A stretch of DNA of 19,511 nt from Saprospiraceae bacterium (GTDB lineage Bacteria > Bacteroidota > Bacteroidia > Chitinophagales > Saprospiraceae), in assembly GCA_016717145.1 (NCBI GenBank), contig JADKGD010000038.1:1-19511 (forward strand). Reading direction: 5' to 3'. Positions 8,040-15,921 of this stretch are shown one piece after another (position 1 is the stretch's first letter; every line of letters begins with the position of its first letter). Under the pieces are notes generated by a model, which saw nothing but the letters and a program-made list of their open reading frames with translations, did not search any database and was not told the DNA's origin. The translations under genes were made by a program, and so were the position numbers.

Positions 8040-11000
8040 AGGCAATGACTATTTGTACGAAGCAGAAAGTAATCTGGCTGAAGTAAATTATACCTGGAAA
8101 ATAATTGATGGCAATATCACAAAAACACAAAGTGGAGATCGTGTTCTTGTACAATGGACAACTGATGGGCCATATAAGGTTGAGTTGCAACAGTTGGACC
8201 TATCGGGCTTGTATTGTTTGTCACCAGCAATAGGTATTAGTCCACAAAAAATATCAACCATTACGTTTATTGGCAAAGACGAATCCTGTATTTATGACGA
8301 ATACGTGCTGGAAGCTACATATTACGAATCATTGACATATGACTGGACGATTTCACCTTCTGACGCGGCCACAATTATCAAGGGAGAAAACGGTAAAGTT
8401 TCCTTGCAATTGAGCAAGGTTGGGACACATTCTATCATACTTACCAGTTGTTCAGGCGTGTATTCAAAAAGTGTAACCGTATACGCCTTACCTGAACCGG
8501 TCGTTATACATCCGACTTTCCTATGTGAAGAGCCAGACCGCTAAAGTTGAAACCAATACAAATTACCAATCCTATAAATGGAAGTCATCAATAGGTCTCA
8601 ATGTTTCTGTTTTTGGACAAACCATTTTATATCCGGATACCTACACTTGTGAGGTAACAGACGTAAAAAGGATGTAAAGGTGTCACCAGTTTTACCATGT
8701 CTGAATTGCCAAAACCCAATATCAGTCTGTCCACACCGGACAATACAGACGTTTGTCTGACCGATCCAAGCCCTGCCTATCCTAAACTGTTCGCCTTGGA
8801 TGCAGAAGACGGTTACACATACAACTGGAGTAAAAATTACATAGACATTGGTGTTACAACAAATACATATATACCTACTGATATTGGTTTATATTTTGTC
8901 TCCGTTGTAGATGCTTTTGGATGCAACAATTCTTCTGATGGCATCGGTGTTTATGATGTTTGTGACCCAATCAATCCGCCTGCACCTGATACCATTAGTT
9001 TTGCGCTTCTACAACCTTGACCGTTCAACTTTTATTCCGGGCAATGATATTACAAGCTGGTCCTGGGATTTTGGAGATCCGGGCAGTGGTGCGGACAATT
9101 CTGCAACAGTACCTGACCCTGTACATATTTTTGCTTCAGAAGGCACATATACCATAAAACTAACCATTTCAAACGGAAGTTGTACGGATGAATTAATCAA
9201 AACAATTACGCTACATCCGCAGCAAAGGCAACATCCTTGCATTGGAAGCTTTGTGTGAAAAGAAACAACTTTATTTACCATTGATTCTCTAAAAACGATC
9301 CTTTCTGTCAAGTGGAATCATGATGATGTGTCATCCGGTTCCATCAATATACAACAGGCTATTGTGGCACACCACAATTTTATCAATGCCGGTTTATATA
9401 CTGTTACAGCTGATCTTGAATCAATATTCGGTTGCAAAACCACCTGGACCAAAGCCTTAGATATTAAAACGAATTCACTGGTTGGCAATATACAAAGTTC
9501 ATTGGGAAATGAATTTTGTGAAGGTGGAGGCGACACAATTATATGCTCCATTGGGAGGTGTAAAATGGCATTGGACAAATGAAGCGTCTACATTAAAAAC
9601 TGACACAAAAATTTCAGGCATTTATGAAGTTACCGTAACTGATGTTAACGGTTGTAATTACAAGCCTGATGCGTTGATAGTCCATGTGCTTCCTGCTCCA
9701 AAATCATCAATCACATCGGAAGTTGTCTTTGATGAAACCTCTACTCTGTATTTTGGAAATAAGGTATCCTTTTGTCAGGAAGTGATTTTAATATTTCAGT
9801 ACCGCTTTCTTCTGACCTTTCTTACAAATGGCAAAATAACAGCACAAATAGCAGTTTAAACTTTACCGAAGCCAATGGCAGCCAATTGGTTGTGGGCAGC
9901 TATAATTTTAGTGTCGAATTAAAAAACAATACAACTGGTTGTACAAACATCATAGGCCCTGTCGAAGTAAAAGTAAATGGCCTGCCGTCGGGCATTCAAA
10001 TTAAAACAAACAGCAATGGCTTGCTTTGTGAAGGACAAAACCATACTTTTGAAGTCGTCAATCCAATGCCTGATGTAAAGTACACCTGGAATACCGGTAA
10101 AAAAACACCAAGCATTACGACAAATTTAGCCGGCAAATATTTTGTAAAAGCAAAAGATATCAATGGCTGTCAAGGGCTTAGTAACGTCCTCGAAATCATT
10201 GCCGGACCCGATGTTTCACTGGTGCCATCAGGATGTTTTGAACGCTGTGCTCCTGATTCACTTTGTTTTCCTGGCATATCTGGTGTAAGCTCATATAATT
10301 GGCTAAAAAATGGGGTGACAATACCTTCCAACCAAGGTGGAAATACCCCTTACATTATTCTCAATGAGAGTGCAAGTTATACGCTGGAACTGACGGGTTC
10401 GAATGGATGTAAAAATACCTCAGAACCATTGTCATTAACGCTAAATCAGGCAATAGGGAATATAAGGATCAGATCGTTTTCTGATGTTAATGCAAATAAT
10501 GTGATTGATGGCGGGGACACTTTACTCCAAAATGTCGACCTGACGGTAGGTGGCTATACCCTATTTGATCAAGCCGGCATCAGTAACTTTTCAGTACCAT
10601 ATGGTAGTTACATAGTCGCCTTTAATGAATCGTGGATACCCGAAGGCGCAAAGGCCATAATAGACAGCCTGACAGCAAATATAAGAAGCTGCAATGATAG
10701 CCTGTTTGTGGATTTACTCCTTGGATTTAATTGTTTTGCAAAAAATACGACAGAAAATCATAACATTTGTTTTGGAAAAAAATATGAATTGGAAGGCAAT
10801 GTATACCAAAAGGATACGACTATTGTGCTGGCCAAAATGAATCCATCCGGATGTATTGATACAACAAGACATATCGTTAAGTTTACCAATGAAATAGTTT
10901 TTTCCTTAAATGCTACATATAGTTGTCCGAATAAAAATGATGCAAATATAGGTCTCGAACTATTGTCCAGTGACACTTATAAGTATTACATAAATGGAGC

Positions 11001-12232
11001 AGAGACTGAATTAACAGGAGCATCTTTCAAAAATTTTGGTGCTGGCAATTACCTTATTGAAATAGTCGACCAGTACGGATGTAAAGCTTCTGAAAGCATT
11101 CAAATCATTGACAGACAAGCAGTTGAATACGAACTGGTAGCTAACGATATTTCATGTATCGATGGTTTCACTGTATTAAAAGTCAAACTTAAAAAATTAT
11201 ACTGAATCTCAGGTGACTATCAAATGGAGCAATGGTATTTCAGGTGTTGAAAACAAAATCACTTCCGGTGGAAATTATACTTTAGAAATTTCCAATGGAT
11301 GTACCAATATCTCTGAACCATTCGATATAAAAGGCCCTGTATCTACTAACTTGTTTAAAAAATACATAGTATGCTCGGAAATAAACTGGACTTACTGGAC
11401 AAAACTTTTTCCAAGAGATGCAATAGTTTACAGAACAGTCGTGAATGCTCTGGGTTGTGTTGATTCGACCACATATGACCTGCAATTTGGTCAGAAATTT
11501 AATTATATCCTGGATATCACCGGCTCATGTCCTGACAAAAATGATGGAAAGATATTTATAGATATGAAAACACAAGGTGAATTTACATACTATATAAACG
11601 AACAGTTGTACGCATTACAATCAGGCTTTGTCAATGGTTTAAAACCAGATGATTACATCTTAAAAATTAAAGATAAAATCGGTTGCGAACAAAAGATAGA
11701 TATCTCCTTAGAAGAAAAAAAAGACCGTTGCATACCAAATACTTAAAGAGGATATTTCTTGTTTTAAAGGTTATGCAGCCCTTAAGATAGACCTCAAAAA
11801 TTATGAAGAAAATGATGTCGAAATTTCCTTGGAGCAATGGTGCTATAGGTGTAAACAATCAGGTGACTGATGCAGGAAGTATGACAGTAAATATATCCAA
11901 CGGATGCAATACCATCAATGAATCGTTTAATATTGGGACCACAGACAGAGCACCGGCATTTTTTATTACCCAATATAGTGAATTCCGAGCTGAGCGGCAA
12001 TAATGATGTGATTTATATTCAAAGTACAGATTTGAGATCAGGTACTATCAAATCATTTAATGTATTTGAGCGTGGTGGCAGAATGGTGCACTCAGGCAAA
12101 AACCTCACGTGGAATGTCGGAGGAAATGCGCTGCCACAGGGTTTATATTATTATACGATTGAAGCCGAAGTTGATGTATGCGGTACACTTAAAAATATTA
12201 AAAAAACAGGCTCATTCGCCATATTGCGGTAA
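6360..12232 (+). CDS. Giant secreted multi-domain (PKD-type) surface protein with T9SS type B C-terminus, broken into about ten frames
   Basis: I reconstruct one gene of about 1,950 codons. It starts with a signal peptide (best start 6360, MFSKMIFSLIF..., ending HVQAQ; an in-frame ATG lies at 6330). It ends in a gliding-motility-associated (CHU_C, T9SS type B) domain at about 11960-12232. Between them are repeated Ig/PKD-like beta domains rich in Cys-Gly and W-x-W-x-x-G patterns. Two clear PKD cores are YSWDFGNG (about 7083) and WSWDFGDPG (about 9058). Around 10477-10520 lies a calcium-loop-like DVNANNVIDGGD. From 10759 to 11935 there is a tandem duplication. Frames change near 8015-8019, 8533, 8665-8669, 9003-9045, 9224, 9270-9290, 9525-9560, 9765-9780, 11191, 11716-11723, 11828 and 11970. 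Most changes fit one base added to or lost from a run. Such proteins are usually adhesins or gliding/biofilm surface proteins; that role is inferred. Enzyme motifs were not seen. Confidence 0.7.
8053..8544 (+). CDS. Giant surface protein, second fragment
   Basis: This frame continues the previous piece (YLYEAESNLAEVNYTWKIIDG) and contains two Ig-like modules with W-x-I and D-W-T-I-S-P-S cores. It stops at 8542-8544 after CEEPDR because of an extra C at about 8533. The next frame continues TAKVETNTNYQSYKWKSS, then breaks again in the A run at 8665-8669. It is not an independent gene: it has no start signal and no ribosome binding site. Confidence 0.55.
   Translation: MYEAESNLAEVNYTWKIIDGNITKTQSGDRVLVQWTTDGPYKVELQQLDLSGLYCLSPAIGISPQKISTITFIGKDESCIYDEYVLEATYYESLTYDWTISPSDAATIIKGENGKVSLQLSKVGTHSIILTSCSGVYSKSVTVYALPEPVVIHPTFLCEEPDR
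8697..9020 (+). CDS. Giant surface protein, third fragment
   Basis: This frame carries an Ig-like module (YTYNWSKNYIDIGVTTNTY, then GLYFVSVVDAFGCNNSS). That is the common pattern of Cys-Asn repeats in Bacteroidota adhesins, W-S-x-G/N followed by G-x-Y-x-V-x-V-x-D-x-x-G-C. It ends at 9020 through a frame change at 9003-9045. A PKD domain follows in the next frame (WSWDFGDPG, then GTYTIKLTISNGSC), reaching about 9220. Between 9224 and 9772 the frame changes four times while Ig-like sequence continues (GLYTVTADLESIFGC, then GIYEVTVTDVNGCN). Confidence 0.55.
   Translation: MSELPKPNISLSTPDNTDVCLTDPSPAYPKLFALDAEDGYTYNWSKNYIDIGVTTNTYIPTDIGLYFVSVVDAFGCNNSSDGIGVYDVCDPINPPAPDTISFALLQP
9772..11205 (+). 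CDS. Giant surface protein, fourth fragment with Ig-like modules, calcium-loop domain and first repeat unit
   Basis: This 477-codon frame begins within the protein (SGSDFNISVPLSSDLSYKW). It holds Ig-like modules with YTWNTGKKTPSI/GKYFVKAKDINGC and YNWLKNGV/SYTLELTGSNGC. A short SdrD/Cna-B-like domain follows, with DVNANNVIDGGD (an acidic loop resembling a calcium-binding EF-hand) and then a prealbumin-like strand set ending SYIVAFN. From about 10759 it enters the first copy of a repeated unit of about 190 residues. It ends at 11205 because the A run at 11190-11195 has one base too many; the repeat continues in the next frame at 11213. Confidence 0.6.
   Translation: MSGSDFNISVPLSSDLSYKWQNNSTNSSLNFTEANGSQLVVGSYNFSVELKNNTTGCTNIIGPVEVKVNGLPSGIQIKTNSNGLLCEGQNHTFEVVNPMPDVKYTWNTGKKTPSITTNLAGKYFVKAKDINGCQGLSNVLEIIAGPDVSLVPSGCFERCAPDSLCFPGISGVSSYNWLKNGVTIPSNQGGNTPYIILNESASYTLELTGSNGCKNTSEPLSLTLNQAIGNIRIRSFSDVNANNVIDGGDTLLQNVDLTVGGYTLFDQAGISNFSVPYGSYIVAFNESWIPEGAKAIIDSLTANIRSCNDSLFVDLLLGFNCFAKNTTENHNICFGKKYELEGNVYQKDTTIVLAKMNPSGCIDTTRHIVKFTNEIVFSLNATYSCPNKNDANIGLELLSSDTYKYYINGAETELTGASFKNFGAGNYLIEIVDQYGCKASESIQIIDRQAVEYELVANDISCIDGFTVLKVKLKKLY
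10759..11332 (+). repeat. Tandem protein repeat, unit 1 (about 190 residues)
   Basis: In order it encodes CFGKKY, a stretch with GCIDTT, then SCPNKNDANIGLEL, YYINGAET, GNYLIEIVDQYGC, NDISCIDGFTVLKVKLKNY, IKWSNGISGV, EISNGCTNISEPFDIK. Unit 2 at 11363-11935 has the same order of motifs. The two units are clearly related as protein but diverged as DNA, so the duplication is old. Confidence 0.7.
11213..11746 (+). CDS. Giant surface protein, fifth fragment (end of repeat unit 1 and most of unit 2)
   Basis: This frame continues KWSNGISGVENKI from unit 1. It then encodes unit 2: YIVCSEINW, GCVDSTTYDLQF, SCPDKNDGKIFIDM, YYINEQLYAL, DYILKIKDKIGC. It stops at 11744-11746 because the 8-A run at about 11715-11722 is one base long. 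The protein resumes as TVAYQILKEDISCFKGYAALK, and again after 11828 as WSNGAIGVNNQV. Confidence 0.55.
   Translation: MTIKWSNGISGVENKITSGGNYTLEISNGCTNISEPFDIKGPVSTNLFKKYIVCSEINWTYWTKLFPRDAIVYRTVVNALGCVDSTTYDLQFGQKFNYILDITGSCPDKNDGKIFIDMKTQGEFTYYINEQLYALQSGFVNGLKPDDYILKIKDKIGCEQKIDISLEEKKDRCIPNT
11363..11935 (+). repeat. Tandem protein repeat, unit 2 (about 190 residues)
   Basis: This is the second copy of the 10759-11332 unit. Aligned anchors are GCVDST (GCIDTT), CPDKNDGKI (CPNKNDANI), KEDISCFKGYAALKIDLKNY (NDISCIDGFTVLKVKLKNY), WSNGAIGVNNQ (WSNGISGVENK) and SNGCNTINESFNIG (SNGCTNISEPFDIK). It lies directly before the T9SS type B domain. Confidence 0.7.
11918..12232 (+). CDS. Giant surface protein, C-terminal T9SS type B sorting domain
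   Basis: The true domain begins LPNIVNSELSGNNDVIYIQ (about 11968), equivalent to the P-N-x-F-x-P-N-x-D-G-x-N-D-x-F opening of the gliding-motility-associated C-terminal family. It continues SFNVFERGGRMVHSG, WNVGGNALPQGLYYYTIE and ends SFAILR before TAA at 12230-12232. This is the type B signal that routes cargo through the T9SS. The residues before about 11968 in this frame are out of frame; the frame changes in the T run near 11965-11970. Confidence 0.7.
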   Translation: MNRLILGPQTEHRHFLLPNIVNSELSGNNDVIYIQSTDLRSGTIKSFNVFERGGRMVHSGKNLTWNVGGNALPQGLYYYTIEAEVDVCGTLKNIKKTGSFAILR

Positions 12233-12257
12233 AATAATAGTTTTTGGTACTTTGATA

Positions 12258-12290
12258 AAGCCGCTAGCTATTTTAGCTGGTGGCTTTTTT
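12258..12290 (+). terminator. Rho-independent terminator after the giant surface-protein gene
   Basis: AAGCCGCTAGCT (12258-12269) pairs with AGCTGGTGGCTT (12275-12286) over 12 positions with two G-U pairs and a 5-base loop, followed by a T run to 12290. It lies 25 bp after the stop at 12232. Confidence 0.8.
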
Positions 12291-12333
12291 GTTATAACAA
12301 TAATTGAACTACTAATTGTAATGAACAAGCAAC

Positions 12334-12795
12334 ATGAATTTCAGTAAATTAACTTCTCTTCTAAAATTGATTCTTCTAAAATTGGTAGAAGAAATAGAGC
12401 GTCGAATTAATGAAAAAACGGCGTCGACGGTAAGGATGGATTTACCAGTTCGTTGTACACATCGCTCAAGTTTATTGTGCTGGATCAGGTAGATGATATA
12501 GTAGATCAGACGGTTGCGTATACTAAAAACAAATCGATGACCTCGCCAATATAATAGTTTCAAAAACATCAATTATACTATCCTCATTGGTGTACATCCT
12601 AATATTTGTAGGCATTATATTTTAACCTATATGTTTTTGCTATAAGTTTAGCGCTTTTTTCTGGGCGACATGTTCAGCAGTAACTATATTGGATTTCTTA
12701 TTGTCGGTGGCATCAATGTGTTGATTCTCATTATGTTGCATTTTTGGGGTAAAAAGCAATTGCCGGAAGTATCCAAAAACAGCTATCCAAAATAG
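12334..12795 (+). CDS. Small two-helix membrane protein, phage-holin/DUF1469-like (frame broken about five times)
   Basis: No long ORF exists here, but one protein can be followed across frames. It starts at ATG 12334 (MNFSKLTSLLKLIL, then VEEIERRINEKTAST). It continues DGFTSSLYTSLKFIVLDQVD, then IDDLANIIVSKTSIILSS, a first hydrophobic helix (LVYILIFVGIIF, LTYMF, AISLALFLGDMF) and a second (YIGFLIVGGINVLILIMLHF). It ends GKKQLPEVSKNSYPK at TAG 12793-12795, about 154 residues. An amphipathic N-terminus followed by two helices with a F-L-G-D/E-x-x-x-x-x-Y-x-G-F-L-I-V turn is the pattern of the Phage_holin_3_6 (DUF1469) family of small membrane proteins, many not phage-borne. Breaks lie near 12432, 12531, 12620, 12636 and 12657. 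It converges on DUF721 with a 3-bp gap. The family call is moderate; the function is unknown. Confidence 0.5.
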
Positions 12796-12798
12796 TCT

Positions 12799-13092
12799 CT
12801 AATAAATCTCTACCTGAGTAATTAAAGTTTCTTTAGCTGCTTCATTTATGATGTTGATGATTTTGTCTTTTCCCATAAGTAATTCTTTTTTTAGTGGAGC
12901 AGAAGTAAGATAAACTTTCAATACGCCATCTTTAAAATATATCTTCTGTGTATATCCTGAAATGATTGGCCCCATCTCCTTTTTCCAGATGTCTTGTATT
13001 TGTGCTGTGTGGTACCCTTTAGATACCTTGTTATCTTTGGCTATATACTCGCTCAGCACTTCTTTGATACTCTTGTCATTATGCCTTGACAT
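12799..13092 (-). CDS. DUF721/DciA-like protein
   Basis: Starting at ATG 13092 this gives 97 residues (MSRHNDKSIKEVLSEYIAKD...). They include IQDIWKKEMGPIISGYTQKIYFKDGVLKVYLTSAPLKKELLMGKDKI, matching the DUF721 family: W-x-x-x-x-G-x-x-x-x-x-x-T, then G-x-L-x-V-x-x-x-S-x-x-x-x-x-E-L. Families with this domain include DciA, which loads or regulates the replicative helicase DnaB. In Bacteroidota the gene commonly follows recF, as it does here, 25 bp downstream. The frame is open further upstream to 13359, but those codons are really the end of recF in one of its shifted frames, so I choose 13092. A replication role is inferred from family and context. Confidence 0.7.
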   Translation of the reverse strand: MSRHNDKSIKEVLSEYIAKDNKVSKGYHTAQIQDIWKKEMGPIISGYTQKIYFKDGVLKVYLTSAPLKKELLMGKDKIINIINEAAKETLITQVEIY

Positions 13093-13117
13093 AAAATTTA
13101 TATTATTTTTTTTTAAT

Positions 13118-14220
13118 TTATTGTATATGCGTGAAACCATTTTCGATCGTAAAGATACTATATTCTGTTTTAGTTCGTCCAATATGATTTTTATTCGATC
13201 TTCATTTGTATCAGTAATAAAAACCTGTCCAAAGTTATTATCCTTTAAAAGCGCCAACAAATGTTTTACGCGATGCTGATCCAATTTATCAAAAATATCA
13301 TCCAGTAAAAGTATTGGTTTTTTACCGGAGTTGATTTCAAGCAATTTATATTGTGTCAATTTTAAAGATAAAACAAAGGATTTCAGCTGACCCTGAGATG
13401 CAAAATTTTGAGAGGCTCGCCATTCATACTAAAAAATCAGATCGTCTTTATGTACACCACTTGTTGTTCTGGTTAGCATCCTATCCTTGTGCTCATTGGT
13501 CTTCATCAATATTTCCAGATCGTAATCTTTTAATTGGCTTTGGTATGTTATTGCACAATTTTCCCGTCTACCCGAAATGTCTGCATAAGTATCTTCAAAA
13601 ATCTGTTTCATTTGTCCTATTTGCGCCGCACGTCGTTCATATATTCGCTGTGCCGGTGCATACATACCATTGCTTACAGATTCCAGAAGTAAAGCATCAA
13701 AATACCGCAGATCGGCAAAAGACTTTAAAAGTGCGTTCCGTTGCTTAAGCAAATTGCCGTATAAAATCAAGTCTTCAAGGTATTGTCTATCCGTCTGAAC
13801 AATGGTATTATTTAAAAAATTGCGTCGTTCTTCACTGCCCTCCAACATCATCTGTATATCCGCAGGTGCTATGATGACACACAAAAAACGTCCTACATGT
13901 TCGCCTATTTTACTCAGTTTTTTGCCCGATACTTCTATTTCCTTTCTGACATTTGATTGAGATTTTATAACCACAATTTCAGTATCAGTTTCAGTATCAA
14001 ATACAGCTTCAAGTCTAAAAAAGTCCTTATCCTCCATAATGATAAACCTGTCACCATTTGAGAAATAACTTTTACCCAGACAGAGATAATAGATCGCATC
14101 GAGAATATTGGTTTTGCCCATTCCATTCATCCCAACAAAAGCATTGACTTTATTGTGGAAATTCAGTTGTCCTGATTCGTAATTGCGAAAATGGGTTAGT
14201 TTAAGTGATTTTAGTATCAA
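13118..14220 (-). CDS. recF: DNA replication/repair protein RecF (three frame breaks)
   Basis: The N-terminal frame (14220-13429) starts MILKSLKLTHFRNYESG. It has the Walker A loop GMNGMGKTN (residues 30-38), as in RecF SMC-like ATPases, and continues through APADIQMMLEGSEERRNFLN and RTTSGVHKDDLIF. One T too many near 13430 breaks it. The sequence resumes with MNGEPLKIFASQGQLKSFVLSLKL, where FASQGQ is the ABC signature-type motif, after a missing base near 13404. It then gives PILLLDDIFDKLD (Walker B). A last shift near 13155 yields FTIENGFTHIQ and TAA at 13120-13118. Repaired length is about 367 residues, normal for RecF. RecF binds DNA gaps with ATP and helps RecA load through RecOR. It lies between a DUF1003 gene (48 bp upstream) and DUF721, all on -. 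Confidence 0.85.
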
Positions 14221-14268
14221 ATGAAGAATATCTAATTAAAAGACAAAGATAAAAGAATTTGGCACCAA

Positions 14269-14963
14269 TCACTTATTGGACAATTTGATTGCCAGCTCAT
14301 CCAAATAATCAAGCTGCAATTGCTGAATGTCCAATAATCGTTTATTTTGATGAACGATGAGATGATCGATTTTTTCATGCAACAAACGAATCTCCAGTTC
14401 CGCTTTTAAATTAATTTTATAATCGTGTTCACTTCTTGCCCTGTCTTTCTCTTCTTGTCTGTTCTGACTCATCATGATAATCGGTGCCTGAATGGCTGCC
14501 AGACAAGATAGGATCAAATTTAATAATATAAATGGATAAGGGTCAAATGGTTGCCATAACAGCACCCAGATATTTATGACTATCCAAATGAGGATAAACG
14601 AAAAGAAGAAGATGATAAAGGTCCAGCTTCCTCCAAATGATGCTATTTTGTCTGCAATCCGCTGGCCTAAAGTAAAAGTGCCTTCTATAGCTGTTTCAAT
14701 GTTTTGAGACAATAATAGGTTGGCATTCATAGCTTCGATAACATCTTTGTCGAGCTTATTTAATTCTTTGGTTTCTTTGCCTATAAGATCCTCCAGATAT
14801 TTTGTCCTGTAGCTATTCAGGGCTTCATGGCTGATATAATGTTTGTCGGTGATAGTCGGAAGTCATTTTGATTAAAGCAGCCAATTGTGGTCTGATAGAA
14901 GCAAAAATCAATAAATCATCATCTGATAACTCTTTTTGTAATAAAACAAGTTTGAATTGACAT
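14269..14963 (-). CDS. DUF1003-family membrane protein (frame broken in the N-terminal part)
   Basis: The unbroken frame 14730-14269 gives the DUF1003 core. It reads TLGQRIADKIASFGGSW, a hydrophobic helix (FIIFFFSFILIWIVINIWVL), FDPYPFILLNLILSCLAAIQAP (second helix), then IMMSQNRQEEKDRARSEHDY and a basic coiled tail. Upstream codons in the same frame (HYISHEALNSYRTKYLEDLIGKETKELNKLDKDV) match the N-terminal extension of homologues. Further up, in other frames, come LSDDDLLIFASIRPQLAALIK and TCFITKREL from ATG 14963. Breaks fall near 14860 and 14930. Repaired length is about 231 residues. Function of the family is not established; it is an inner-membrane protein with two helices. It shares a strand with recF 48 bp downstream, so co-transcription is likely. 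Confidence 0.75.
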
Positions 14964-15100
14964 GCTTTTTTTAATTAATGAGATAATGGCGAAGTTATAA
15001 AAAATAATCAATCTTATTTTAATCTTCTGTATTCCATATATTTAAAGTTCGCCACCGATTTGTTAAACCAGCTATTGTAGGCTGTTAATTTCCTTCAACT

Positions 15101-15193
15101 CCGATACTGGCCCATGCTGGCGCAAGTTTGCAACTTGTGCACCTTGCTGACAAGTTTCAGTCCGATACTGGACTGATAAATGCAACTTGTGCC
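15101..15193. repeat. REP-like repeat cluster beside the RAYT gene
   Basis: The cluster begins CCGATACTGG. It holds the left 26-bp inverted repeat (15115-15140, core GCGCAAGTTTGCAACTTG) and a perfect hairpin TCAGTCC-GATACT-GGACTGA (15157-15176). It ends GATAAATGCAACTTGTGCC. Repeated palindromic pieces next to a Y1 transposase are typical of REP sequences moved by RAYT proteins. A degenerate copy lies at 17295-17368. Confidence 0.7.
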
Positions 15194-15204
15194 CCCCATA
15201 ACCA

Positions 15205-15791
15205 CTAATAACTAAACACATACCCTTCAAGACTCCCGGGTTTTTCTAATATCTCTATATCAATAATTCCTTTTATGCCTGAATAATCCCTGGCACTACT
15301 AAGTAAATAATGCTCAGATACACTAACTATACCCGCTACAACTGGATTACTATGTACATAATCGATTTTCTGAAATGTTACTAATGGACTAAAAGCTCGA
15401 TAGGATGATTATCTTGCTGCCAAAATTGATAATTTTTATTATTACTTTTCTTTTGTCCGGCACTACTAAACATGTCCATCATCCATTCTTTTCTGCTTTC
15501 AGCAGGATTGTTTGCAATGGCCTCAAGTAGGTTTTTAGATGTGAATTTTTTAAGATCTCTTAATATATCTGAATGATTATGTATCCCTGATCGGGAAAAC
15601 ACTAAATGAACGTGATTACTCATCAAACACCAAGCATGTAAATTTAAACCTTTATTTTGTTGGCAGTATTTGATGCTTTCACAGAAAATATTGATGTAAA
15701 TAGGTCTGGTAAATACATCTATCCAAGATATGGTAGCAAAACTTACAAAATACAATCCCTCACCATCTAAAAACTTGTATTTAGTACTCAT
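15205..15791 (-). CDS. REP-associated tyrosine transposase (RAYT, Y1/IS200-like; one frame break)
   Basis: From ATG 15791 the protein reads MSTKYKFLDGEGLYFVSFAT, typical of this family. It has SNHVHLVF with the HUH metal motif (H60, H62) and FWQQDNHPIEL. A lost T near 15392 stops the frame at 15381. The next frame continues FSPLVTFQKIDYVHSNPVVAG, whose Tyr (about residue 145) is the expected DNA-attacking nucleophile. It ends EILEKPGSLEGYVFSY at TAG 15207-15205, about 195 residues. RAYT proteins nick and rejoin single strands at REP hairpins. The gene sits between perfect 26-bp inverted repeats 15115-15140 and 15855-15880. The open frame extends upstream to 15881, but that part only translates the inverted repeat, so I choose 15791. 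Confidence 0.8.
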
Positions 15792-15854
15792 CCTTGTTTT
15801 ATTTACGTGATAATAAATAACTTCTAACAAAATCCTTACCAAGTTACTGAATAG

Positions 15855-15880
15855 GCACAAGTTGCAAACTTGCGCCAGCA
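15855..15880. repeat. Right inverted repeat of the RAYT element
   Basis: These 26 bases are the exact reverse complement of 15115-15140. Together they bracket 766 bp containing the RAYT gene. The repeat carries an internal hairpin (GCAAGTT/AACTTG). Confidence 0.8.
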
Positions 15881-15921
15881 AGGTCCGCTGGACACGACGA
15901 ACGATTAGTTGTTAGCTGTGG

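Noticed and set aside
6360..12232. Stop-codon recoding to explain the many broken frames
   Set aside because: Breaks involve all three stop codons and a change of frame each time, so codon reassignment cannot explain them; single-base changes can.
15101..15193. REP cluster as a CRISPR array
   Set aside because: Repeats are few, inverted and unevenly spaced, with no regular spacers and no cas genes.
15792..15881. Upstream extension of the RAYT protein (30 residues)
   Set aside because: It translates the inverted repeat and spacer; homologues begin near MSTKYKF at 15791.
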